Below, one piece after another: positions 1-6,190 of a stretch of 16,875 bases of DNA (its first letter is position 1; each line of letters starts with the position of its first letter). Origin of the DNA: an uncultured Oscillospiraceae bacterium (GTDB taxonomy: Bacteria > Bacillota > Clostridia > Oscillospirales > Oscillospiraceae); NCBI GenBank assembly GCA_900764755.1, contig CAAFPE010000030.1, forward strand, positions 1 to 16,875, written 5' to 3'. The position numbers were made by a program, and so were the translations under genes. Under the pieces are notes generated by a model, which was not told where the DNA came from, made no database searches, and saw only the letters and a list, made by a program, of their open reading frames with translations.

Positions 1-23
1 CTCAGGCGCAGAATGCTTCCCCA

Positions 24-96
24 CCCTCCCGCTGTCCGGCTCTGCTGTGATCCGCCTGAGACGTTGTAGGGGCGGGTCTCCTGACCCGCCCGCCCT
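24..96. repeat. Intergenic repeat modules shared with the 9.2-9.4 kb region
   Basis: Positions 24-56 match 9384-9416 in the same orientation with a few mismatches (shared core GCTGTCCGG, then TGCTGTGATCC). Positions 63-96 contain a perfect 9-bp hairpin (70-78 with 83-91, GGGCGGGTC/GACCCGCCC), and the same module recurs inverted at 9183-9213. These are short palindromic REP-like units, not coding sequence. Confidence 0.7.
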
Positions 97-99
97 TCG

Positions 100-290
100 T
101 GGCTCATGACACCCGTAGGGCGCGACGACTCGGCGCGCCGCACCTTGCAGGTTTTCGCCCTTTGGGCGAGTTCCTTTTTCCGCGGCGAAAAAGGAACCAA
201 AACGCCGCCGGGGGTGTCCCACGGTCGCCTCACGGCTCCAGCGGGGCCACCCCCGGACCCCCATTTACGGAGGATCCCCCTACGCCCCTC
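100..290 (+). repeat. Structured repeat element, copy 1
   Basis: This element of about 180 nt is paralogous to 8840-9025 in the same orientation. It begins with CCGTAGGGCGCGACGACTC (113-131), identical in both copies. Three hairpins follow: 155-160 with 164-169 (TCGCCC/GGGCGA), 170-180 with 187-197 (11 bp, 6-nt loop), and 208-216 with 248-256 (CCGGGGGTG/CACCCCCGG). The arms of the last two differ from copy 2 but stay fully complementary. All three frames are open for long stretches only because of GC content, and I see no credible gene here. Confidence 0.65.
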
Positions 291-597
291 TGCAAAATTT
301 CCGGCGCGCAAAGTGCGGTTCCGGGTTTTAATTCCTTCCGGGCCACTGGGCCCTGGTGCAGTGTAAAATTTTATTCGGTACGGTTTCACCGCCGCGCCTG
401 GTTCCGACCAGCCGTGGCAGAGGGTGCGGGTCGGGTGGACGCCGATTCGTCCACAATGGCCGCCATAGGCGCCCCCCAACGCAAAGCCCAGCGAAGCGGG
501 TTTGCGTTGGAGAGGCGGAGCGATGGAATGAGCGAGCTTTGCCCTTCTGGGCGAAGCGAGGGATATGCAATCCGCGACGCCGAGGACCCGCCCATAG
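291..597. other. Non-coding tail of the left repeat mosaic
   Basis: No convincing gene is present. The stretch holds an imperfect hairpin at 478-507 (AACGCAAA with TTTGCGTT), a small GCCC-TTCT-GGGC hairpin near 541-552, and a 25-bp block (561-585) that recurs as a perfect inverted copy at 8693-8717. The open frames visible here have no ribosome binding site and no recognisable domain. Confidence 0.55.
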
Positions 598-621
598 AAA
601 AAACCATGGTATCCGTACATG
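598..621 (-). terminator. Probable terminator of the PadR/HAAS operon
   Basis: Reading the minus strand just past the last operon stop codon, a short stem with one bulge (between 605 and 621) is followed by six T residues (598-603). The stem is weak, about 6 bp, so termination may be partial. Confidence 0.4.
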
Positions 622-626
622 ACCGA

Positions 627-1328
627 TCAGCAGGTCTCTATGACGCCGCTCTGCTCCAGAAGGAGCCCCCCATCCTCCCGGTACAGCCGGAGGGTATACG
701 CCGCTCCCTCATGCCAGTCCCCGGAGTACCCTCCCTCCGGAGGCTCCAGGGAAAACAGCCACACGCCGTCCTCCAGGCAGAGCCCCTCCTGGGCGCGGCG
801 GCTAAACTGCTCGTCATTAAAAAGCGTGACGTCCACATCCAGCTCCGCCCGGGCCGTCTCCCGCGGGACCTGGAGAAACAGGAGGTTGCACCCGCTCATC
901 CATACTCTTCCAGGCTCCGGGACTCTGGCAATCACGCTATTCACCGGGACTGGGGCTGGCCCCTCGCCCAGCGGAATGACTGTTATATGGTGCCTTCCAG
1001 GCCAATACAGTGTGACAGAATAGGCCCGATCCTCGGTCATGCCCACTGCAAACGGCGCAAATACGCTGAGGTAGGCTCCATCCCGGCTCTGGATCTCCCC
1101 AACACCGCCGGCACTCCAGAATCTACTCCGGTATGCCACCTCGCTCCGGGGCAGCAGATACTGCCGCTCCAGCCGCCGGAACTCCATCTCCACTGTGGGC
1201 AGGGGACAGCCGTATTGTCCCCATACCATAGCAGCCAGCACTATGCTCAATACCAGATTCCGCACTGTCCTTCCCCGCCGTCCCAGCCTGGGGCGGCGGG
1301 CCCAAAGCATCTGCCACGCTTTCTTCAC
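627..1328 (-). CDS. Single-TM ectodomain protein, last gene of PadR operon
   Basis: The product is a 233-residue protein of unknown function. It has a basic N-terminus (residues 1-20, rich in Arg), one hydrophobic segment (about 23-40, NLVLSIVLAAMVWG) and a roughly 190-residue region that should lie outside the membrane. I read the start as GTG at 1328 because it overlaps the upstream stop by 4 bp (GTGA) behind a GAGGAGGGG ribosome binding site. The N-terminal pattern R-x-G-R-R-G-R-T-V-R-N and the C-terminal stretch LYREDGGLLLEQSG resemble the products at 2152-2904 and 4061-4732, so these three form a paralogous set. Its tight coupling to the HAAS-domain gene upstream suggests the two products work together. 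No enzyme motif is visible. Confidence 0.75.
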   Translation of the reverse strand: MKKAWQMLWARRPRLGRRGRTVRNLVLSIVLAAMVWGQYGCPLPTVEMEFRRLERQYLLPRSEVAYRSRFWSAGGVGEIQSRDGAYLSVFAPFAVGMTEDRAYSVTLYWPGRHHITVIPLGEGPAPVPVNSVIARVPEPGRVWMSGCNLLFLQVPRETARAELDVDVTLFNDEQFSRRAQEGLCLEDGVWLFSLEPPEGGYSGDWHEGAAYTLRLYREDGGLLLEQSGVIETC

Positions 1329-2167
1329 GCCATCCCCTCCTCAAGATCTACGGTAAAGGTAAATACCGGATCCCCTGGACCATAGCTCAGCTGGACCCAC
1401 TCCGCATTCGGGTTCAAGTCCATCAGATATAGTTCATAGCCGCTGTGGAACGGTCCAAAGCCATATTGGGTCATTCCATTCAGCAGTCTTCCCGTCACTG
1501 GGTCCTCCGGAGCATCTGTCCCCAGGCCGTAAACCGCACCGGTGCTGTCGGTCACATTCATCCAATCCTCCCACAGACGCCCCCGCTCCCAGAAGCGCCA
1601 GGTGTTGATCCGGAGATAGCAGTATAGGGCCTGCCGTCCGTCCTTTTGCCACAGAGCAGCCCGGAGCAGGGAGATTTTCTGTCCATTCACCACAGTCACC
1701 AAATCAGGTTCCAGGACAAGGAGCTGGTCCGGATCCTCCCCGGGCAGATAGCGGATGTCATCGTCATCTCCCATCACCGCTGTTCTGGGCAGTCCATCCC
1801 TGTCCCACCACTCAGAGCGTGGATCATCTCCCAGATAGGCGTCATCCCCCCGGAATACGCCAATCGCCAGCAGCCATAGAAAACCCACTGCCATCAGCAC
1901 TTGACTGGCCCGCCATAAGTACCCCAGCCAGGGCTTGTGGAGTCTCGCCAGCGCCTTTCCGATCTCCGCCGGGTCCCCCATCTCTGAGGTGGCCCGCTCC
2001 CAGGCCTCCTCCTCCGTCATGTCCGGGAAGATCCGCCGGAGGTCAGCCGCCTTGTCCTCCAGGTGGGCGGCCAATTCCTCCGATACCGCCCGCCGGTCTG
2101 GACCAAAGCGGATCCCCGCCGTGGCCTTGTCCAGCCACTGGTCACATGGGATTACCCTCCCATCCAT
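1325..2167 (-). CDS. HAAS-type (PadR-associated) membrane protein, paralogue 3
   Basis: This 280-residue protein has three parts: a cytosolic helical domain (residues 8-82, with IRFGPDRRAVSEELAAHLED and EMGDP), one TM helix (about 86-104), and an ectodomain of about 175 residues. The N-terminal domain resembles the HAAS/DUF1700 or permease-prefix domains commonly encoded beside PadR regulators. That assignment comes from motif memory, not from a search. The ectodomain shares RFWE, GFGPFH/GWGPFH, AEW and a final F-x-x-D-L with the product at 2901-3701. The ATG at 2167 overlaps the upstream gene by 16 nt and has GGAGGGAGG before it. The role is unknown; a signalling or envelope-sensing function under PadR control is inference. 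Confidence 0.8.
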   Translation of the reverse strand: MDGRVIPCDQWLDKATAGIRFGPDRRAVSEELAAHLEDKAADLRRIFPDMTEEEAWERATSEMGDPAEIGKALARLHKPWLGYLWRASQVLMAVGFLWLLAIGVFRGDDAYLGDDPRSEWWDRDGLPRTAVMGDDDDIRYLPGEDPDQLLVLEPDLVTVVNGQKISLLRAALWQKDGRQALYCYLRINTWRFWERGRLWEDWMNVTDSTGAVYGLGTDAPEDPVTGRLLNGMTQYGFGPFHSGYELYLMDLNPNAEWVQLSYGPGDPVFTFTVDLEEGMA

Positions 2168-2904
2168 GGTCCGCCTCCCTCCTCCGTGGTGGCCAGAACT
2201 GCCCGCTCCAGTTCCCGGCCCTCTGCATCATAAAACACCGCCTCCATGGCGCAGTCCACGCCTCTCCGGTCCGGGCCGCTCCAATAGAGATCCCACTCAT
2301 CGGCGTCGCTCAGGATCAGGTCCTCCGGGGGTCCGCCTTCATCCGGCTCCTCCTCCACGGCGATATGGAACAGAACGGCCCCGTCCTGCAGCAGTTCTCC
2401 CGCTGCGGAGTAGGTCTTTTCCCACTGCTGGGTCAGCGGCGGCAGATCCCCGGGCTGCTCCGGCCGGCTGCTGAAGGTCCAGCCGGAAGTCCCGTTTTTC
2501 CGGTACCAGCAGCCTACTGTCAGTTCCAGCCCGGCGGAGGCTGTCCCCTCCGGCACGTCCGCCGCCGCCACCCAGATTTCTCCCTGCGCCGTCCTCATCT
2601 CCGGCACGGGGACCAGCGTTGCCCCATTCGGATCCCGGGGCCAGTACTCCAGGCCGTCCCGCCCATCCTGCCACAGGATCACCTGATCCTGTCCGGCGGC
2701 CAGCACCCAGCGCTGGCCGTCACACGGAAGCACGCCCTGGATCTCCAGCGGGTCCGCCCAGTTGGCCTGGGCGACCCTGCGGAATCTGCCACGCAGGGTA
2801 GGGGAGGAGAAACCCAGCAGGCCCCAGATAAACACCACCAGGACACAGAGCAGGACCAGATTCAGGGTCAGTCTTGTCCCCCGGCTCATCCGACGCTTCT
2901 TCAT
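2152..2904 (-). CDS. Single-TM ectodomain protein, second of three
   Basis: The product has 250 residues: a basic start (MKKRRMSRGTR), a TM helix at about 13-31 (LNLVLLCVLVVFIWGLLGF) and a long acidic outer region. I chose the ATG at 2904 over more distal in-frame starts because it forms an ATGA overlap with the preceding stop, behind GGAGGCGGAGG. The N-terminal pattern R-x-S-R-G-x-R-x-x-x-N matches the products at 4061-4732 and 627-1328, and the C-terminus (VFYDAEGRELE) matches their LYREDGGLLLE and EQTDQEGALLE. The residues between have diverged strongly. There is no lipobox, protease or sugar-binding motif I can recognise. Each of the two full-length HAAS genes is followed directly by a gene of this type, which suggests that each pair is a working unit. 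Confidence 0.75.
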   Translation of the reverse strand: MKKRRMSRGTRLTLNLVLLCVLVVFIWGLLGFSSPTLRGRFRRVAQANWADPLEIQGVLPCDGQRWVLAAGQDQVILWQDGRDGLEYWPRDPNGATLVPVPEMRTAQGEIWVAAADVPEGTASAGLELTVGCWYRKNGTSGWTFSSRPEQPGDLPPLTQQWEKTYSAAGELLQDGAVLFHIAVEEEPDEGGPPEDLILSDADEWDLYWSGPDRRGVDCAMEAVFYDAEGRELERAVLATTEEGGGPWMGG

Positions 2905-3701
2905 GCCTCCGCCTCCTTTGTCAGATCGATGTTCAGGGAGAAGCTCCGTCCCAGCAGCCGGTACTCCAAACGGATCCATTCCGCCTCCGGAGCGATACCC
3001 CACACCTGCACGCGATAGCTTTGATGAAACGGCCCCCAACCGTCCAGGTAGGTATAAATATGCCTGCGAAGGGGTGCCGCTTTCACGCTCCACTCATATT
3101 CACTGGCGTAATGGGACCCCAAATCGTCTGTGGCGGTGATATGCTCAAACTGACAGCCGCCCTTTTCCCAAAAGCGCAGACTGTCCGCCCGCAGACAGAG
3201 CTCCATGCTCCGTTCCCCGCCTGGGCCGGACCATAGGACCGCCTCGTCCAGGGACAGGGCACACCCCTCCAGCTGTATGGTTTCTTCTCCTGCCGCCAAC
3301 AGGATGATCCCGTCCTGACCATCTCTCCGGCTGCCCTCCCGGCCGTACCAGCCTCCCAGGGTGGAGCTTCCGCCTATCACATGGCTCCCCACCAGCACCA
3401 GTAGTACCAGCAGCGCTGCTGCCAGCGCAGCCTGGCTGGCCCGCCACAAGTACCCCAGCCAGGGCCTGTGGATCTTTGCCAGTTCCTTTCCCAGCTCTCT
3501 GGGGTCGCCCATCTCTGACAGAGTCCGGTCCCACACCTCTGACTCCGTCATATCCGGGAAGATCCGCCGAATGTCGGCTGTCTTGTCCTCCAGGTGGGCG
3601 GCCAATTCCTCTGATACCGCCCGCCGGTCAGGGCCAAAGCGGATGCCGCTGGTGGCCAGGTCCAGCCACCACTCCTCCCGCGCTCTGTTGTATCCCTCCA
3701 C
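2901..3701 (-). CDS. HAAS-type membrane protein, paralogue 2
   Basis: This 266-residue protein has a cytosolic helical domain (residues 10-82, IRFGPDRRAVSEELAAHLED, IFPDMTESE, EMGDP), a TM helix (about 88-108) and an ectodomain of about 155 residues with SLRFWEKG, GWGPFHQSY and EAEWIRLEY. The start is GTG at 3701, with AGGAGGG ten bases upstream and 19 nt after the previous stop. Its cytosolic domain is nearly the same as in the 1325-2167 product, including a 29-bp identical DNA run, while the ectodomains share only scattered residues. This suggests duplication with faster change outside the cell. Function is unknown; the PadR-led context points to an envelope or stress-response role (inference). 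Confidence 0.8.
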   Translation of the reverse strand: MEGYNRAREEWWLDLATSGIRFGPDRRAVSEELAAHLEDKTADIRRIFPDMTESEVWDRTLSEMGDPRELGKELAKIHRPWLGYLWRASQAALAAALLVLLVLVGSHVIGGSSTLGGWYGREGSRRDGQDGIILLAAGEETIQLEGCALSLDEAVLWSGPGGERSMELCLRADSLRFWEKGGCQFEHITATDDLGSHYASEYEWSVKAAPLRRHIYTYLDGWGPFHQSYRVQVWGIAPEAEWIRLEYRLLGRSFSLNIDLTKEAEA

Positions 3702-3720
3702 GACGCGCCACCCTCCTGAC

Positions 3721-4056
3721 TTAAATCAACTGGCAAAGTACCAATATCCCAAGCGCGAGCATGATACCTGCGATCCAAAGGAGCACACAGGAGACCGCCC
3801 ACAGCCACCCCAGCCAGGGCTTGTGGATCTTTGCCAATTCTTTTCCCAACTCCGTGACATTTCCCATCTCAGAGATCGCCCGCTCCCGGGCCTCCGCCTC
3901 CGTCATATCCGGGAAGATCCGCTGAAGGTCGGATGTCTTGTCCTCCAGGTGGGCAGCCAACTCTTCTGCCACCATTCGCCGGTCCGGACCGAAGCGGATG
4001 CCTCTAGTAGCCTCGTCCAGCCACCGTTCCAGGCCGCCCCCAGTGCCCCAGTCCAT
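3721..4056 (-). CDS. Short HAAS-type protein ending after its TM helix, paralogue 1
   Basis: This 111-residue protein carries the same cytosolic domain as its two downstream paralogues (IRFGPDRRMVAEELAAHLED at 20-39, IFPDMTEAE, EMGN) and a TM helix at about 86-109, then stops two residues later. It therefore lacks the ectodomain. The ATG at 4056 lies 4 nt after the preceding stop, and GGAGGTGA overlaps the junction. It could be the ancestral minimal form, similar to stand-alone HAAS proteins that follow PadR genes, or a paralogue that lost its outer domain. No ectodomain remnant fits in the 19 nt before the next gene, so I favour a real short protein. Confidence 0.8.
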   Translation of the reverse strand: MDWGTGGGLERWLDEATRGIRFGPDRRMVAEELAAHLEDKTSDLQRIFPDMTEAEARERAISEMGNVTELGKELAKIHKPWLGWLWAVSCVLLWIAGIMLALGILVLCQLI

Positions 4057-4060
4057 CCCA

Positions 4061-4732
4061 TCACCTCCACAGCGCAGTGAGTGTCCCCGAAACAGTCTCC
4101 AGCAACGCGCCCTCTTGATCTGTTTGCTCCAGCACATACGGAAGCGCCGCCTCTTTGCCAGACTCTACAACCTGTTTTGGGATGGGAAACAGGATCACAG
4201 CATCACCTGCTTTTTTCTCCTCTGAAACATGGCATTCGGTCCCCTGGGGAAGCATCAGCCTTACCGCCGCCGCTGTTTGCTCCAGCTGCACCGCCGCTGC
4301 CCATGCTCCAACAAGAGGATCGTCCGGCAGGAGCCCACCGTTTCCCGGCTCCACCAGATAGATCAGAGCTGATCCCTCCGGCTCCGGGCAGCTACGAACA
4401 CCGCCCAGATGGGTGTCTCCCTCATAGGTCGTCAGATAGCCCATCCACAGTCTGCCGCCCCCCTGGGCCAAAACCAGTGGCAGACTGTCCGGATAGAAGG
4501 GGAGATGCCCGCCATCCCCTGACTCACACGGGACAGGTCCTGCCCAAAGCACCCGGACATCCCCTTCTGAGACGCCCTGTACCTCCGCCGCGGTGTGGAT
4601 CTCCCGCTCCACCATCCAAAGCGGCATTCTGGGCAGTGCCCACCACAATGCCAGTGCCAGGAAAAAAATAACAAAATTCCGTACTGTCCTCTGACCCCGG
4701 CTCAGCCGGGGAAGCCTTCTGCTCCCAGCCAT
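4061..4732 (-). CDS. Single-TM ectodomain protein, first of three
   Basis: The product has 223 residues with a basic head (MAGSRRLPRLSRGQRTVRN), a TM segment at about 19-40 (FVIFFLALALWWALPRMPLW) and an outer domain. The ATG at 4732 sits 5 nt past the padR stop. The ribosome binding site is poor, so translation may depend on coupling to padR. Frames opening further upstream run antisense-free through padR but lack homology to the paralogues, so I reject them. The head and the C-terminal EQTDQEGALLETVSG match the products at 2152-2904 and 627-1328. No known function is recognised. Confidence 0.72.
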   Translation of the reverse strand: MAGSRRLPRLSRGQRTVRNFVIFFLALALWWALPRMPLWMVEREIHTAAEVQGVSEGDVRVLWAGPVPCESGDGGHLPFYPDSLPLVLAQGGGRLWMGYLTTYEGDTHLGGVRSCPEPEGSALIYLVEPGNGGLLPDDPLVGAWAAAVQLEQTAAAVRLMLPQGTECHVSEEKKAGDAVILFPIPKQVVESGKEAALPYVLEQTDQEGALLETVSGTLTALWR

Positions 4733-4737
4733 CCCGG

Positions 4738-5088
4738 TCAGGCCATCCCCAAGGCATTTGCTCCGCCGGACAGTACATCCTCCACCCCCTGGTGGAACCT
4801 GGCCCACTCCGTTTTCTTATCGGCCAGCAGTTCCCGCCCCTTCCGGGTCAGCTTATAATACTTCCGCATCCGTCCCGTAGGCGCCTGCTGCTCATAGGAA
4901 GATAGATACTTTCCCTTTTCCAGTGCGTGCAGGATCGGGTACAGCGTCCCCTCCTTCATCTGAAAGACGTCGTTGGAGCGCCGGGCCAGCTCCTCGATCA
5001 TCTGATAGCCGTACAGATCGCCGTGCTCCAGCAGAGAGAGCACCAGCAGGGTGCTGCTGCCTGCCACCAGTCCTTTATCCAGCTTCAT
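4738..5088 (-). CDS. PadR-family transcriptional regulator
   Basis: This 116-residue protein is a winged-helix repressor of the short PadR-like (PadR-s2) type. It shows the typical order: STLLVLSLL and LYGYQMIEEL (residues 12-34), the recognition and wing region KEGTLYPILHALEKGKYL (45-62), then RKYYKLTRKGRELL (75-88) and a short C-terminal helix for dimerisation. The ATG at 5088 has GGAAAGGATGG upstream; the same frame stays open to 6057 but only by running antisense through the neighbouring kinase-like gene, so that extension is rejected. It is the first gene of a seven-gene operon, and two inverted repeats in its promoter suggest autorepression. PadR proteins respond to small molecules or envelope stress; the signal here is unknown. 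Confidence 0.93.
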   Translation of the reverse strand: MKLDKGLVAGSSTLLVLSLLEHGDLYGYQMIEELARRSNDVFQMKEGTLYPILHALEKGKYLSSYEQQAPTGRMRKYYKLTRKGRELLADKKTEWARFHQGVEDVLSGGANALGMA

Positions 5089-5128
5089 GGCTTTCCATCC
5101 TTTCCCGGGAAATCTCCCGTCCAGATCA

Positions 5129-5178
5129 TACCTTGTTCTTCTAGGTATAGAATACCTTGTAGTTCTAGGTATTGTCAA
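5129..5178 (-). promoter_or_regulatory. padR promoter with two tandem operators
   Basis: On the minus strand, TTGACA (5178-5173) and TATTCT (5154-5149) are spaced 18 bp apart. Two 19-bp inverted repeats of form TACCT-N9-AGGTA lie at 5153-5171, inside the spacer, and at 5129-5147, over the expected start of transcription. Their centres are 24 bp apart. Binding at both would block RNA polymerase, as expected for PadR autoregulation. Confidence 0.7.
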
Positions 5179-5220
5179 GAATTTTTTTGACTTTTCCCTG
5201 CAATCTTTGGCCTTCCATGC

Positions 5221-5249
5221 TTGTGGCTTTGTTTCGTACGCATTATAAT
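5221..5249 (+). promoter_or_regulatory. Probable promoter of the cytidylate-kinase-like gene
   Basis: A perfect TATAAT at 5244-5249 has TTGTGG 17 bp upstream (5221-5226). The -35 box matches consensus only in TTG. The distance to the ATG is about 90 nt. Confidence 0.5.
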
Positions 5250-5340
5250 AGGGGTATCTCCACAGGCGGCGCGCTTCTCCCCAGCTGCAGTCCCGTCTAT
5301 ACCCCGGAGGGCCGCCCATCATCACAAGGAGGTTTCGGCT

Positions 5341-5955
5341 ATGAAAAAGAAGATCATCACCGTCAGCCGCGAGTTCGGAAGCGGCGGACGCACCATCGGC
5401 AAGAGGGTCGCCCAGCAACTGAACATCCCATACTACGACAAGGAGCTGGTCAAGCAGGTAGCGCTGGAGAGCGGCTTCGATCCCAAGTTCATTGAGGAGC
5501 AGGGGGAGTTTGCCCCCAGCAGGAACCGCTTTGCCTACGCCTTTCTGGGCCGCGGCGTCCCCGGGGCCATGGGCGGGATGTCCGCCTCTGACTTCCTGTG
5601 GACCATTCAGCACCGGGTGATTCGGGACCTGGCGGACAAGGGCCCCTGTGTCATTGTGGGCCGGTGCGCCGACTACATCCTGAAGGACCGGGACGACTGC
5701 CTCCATACCTTTATCCACGCCAGCATGGAGTTCCGGGCCGACCGCATCGTCCGTCTGTACGGCGAGTCGGAGCAGTCCCCGGAGAAGCGCTTGACGGACA
5801 AGGACACCCGCCGCCGGGTGAATTATCAGCACTACACTGACCGGGAGTGGGGCATGGCCCAGAACTACCACATCACCCTGGATTCCGGCCTGATCGGTAT
5901 TGAGAAATGCGTGGACATCATCCTGGACCTGGTCCGGGACGGGACCGACAGCTGA
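5341..5955 (+). CDS. Cytidylate kinase-like family protein
   Basis: This 204-residue protein belongs to the cytidylate-kinase-like (AAK6 / Cytidylate_kin2) family of P-loop NTPases. It starts with IITVSREFGSGGRTIGKRVA (residues 5-24), the family's version of the nucleotide-binding loop, and continues with YYDKEL (31-36), a GPCVIVGRCADYIL strand-helix (101-114) and a lid-like Arg/Asp-rich stretch DKDTRRRVNYQHYTDREWG (153-171). The ATG at 5341 follows AAGGAGGT. These proteins are presumed cytosolic nucleotide kinases, but the substrate of this branch is not established, and true Cmk proteins differ. The gene is alone on the plus strand, divergent from padR and followed by a strong terminator. 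Confidence 0.88.
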   Translation: MKKKIITVSREFGSGGRTIGKRVAQQLNIPYYDKELVKQVALESGFDPKFIEEQGEFAPSRNRFAYAFLGRGVPGAMGGMSASDFLWTIQHRVIRDLADKGPCVIVGRCADYILKDRDDCLHTFIHASMEFRADRIVRLYGESEQSPEKRLTDKDTRRRVNYQHYTDREWGMAQNYHITLDSGLIGIEKCVDIILDLVRDGTDS

Positions 5956-6021
5956 AGGCAGGAGCATCTGCGCAGGGCGGCAGGGAAGAAGCAAGCCCTC
6001 CTGCGCCCATGATCTCACATC

Positions 6022-6055
6022 GTTTTCCACATTGTTTGGAAAACCTGTGGAAAAC
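6022..6055. promoter_or_regulatory. Inverted pair of DnaA-box-like motifs
   Basis: GTTTTCCACA (6022-6031) and TGTGGAAAAC (6046-6055) form a perfect 10-bp inverted repeat with a 14-nt spacer. Each contains TTTTCCACA, one mismatch from the DnaA box TTATCCACA. The site is intergenic, between the kinase-like gene and the terminator. Confidence 0.4.
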
Positions 6056-6113
6056 ACACTGGTTTTCTCCTGTATTTCACTCCGATGTCCCGTTGTAGAC
6101 TGATAAAAGGCGC

Positions 6114-6157
6114 AAAAAAGCTCTGCATCCTGTGCAAAACAGGACGCAGAGCTTTTC
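6114..6157. terminator. Bidirectional intrinsic terminator
   Basis: A stem of about 17 pairs with one A-C mismatch joins 6116-6133 to 6139-6156 around a 5-nt loop. It is flanked by A6 (6114-6119) on the left and TTTT on the right. It ends both the kinase-like gene (plus) and typA (minus). Confidence 0.9.
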
Positions 6158-6190
6158 TCATTTCAGGATACCCTCAGGAAGCGCCGGGAC

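Noticed and set aside
99..1385. Long plus-strand open frame of 428 codons
   Set aside because: It runs through the structured repeat and antisense to the 627-1328 gene, has no ribosome binding site and no domain, and its composition (Pro, Arg, Ser rich) is typical of a GC-driven shadow frame.
1819..3018. Plus-strand open frame of 399 codons
   Set aside because: It is antisense to three supported operon genes that have homology to each other and good ribosome binding sites; the frame itself is Pro/Arg rich with no recognisable motif.
5089..6057. Upstream extension of the padR frame
   Set aside because: It would run antisense through the kinase-like gene and across the padR promoter; PadR proteins of this type have about 110-120 residues.
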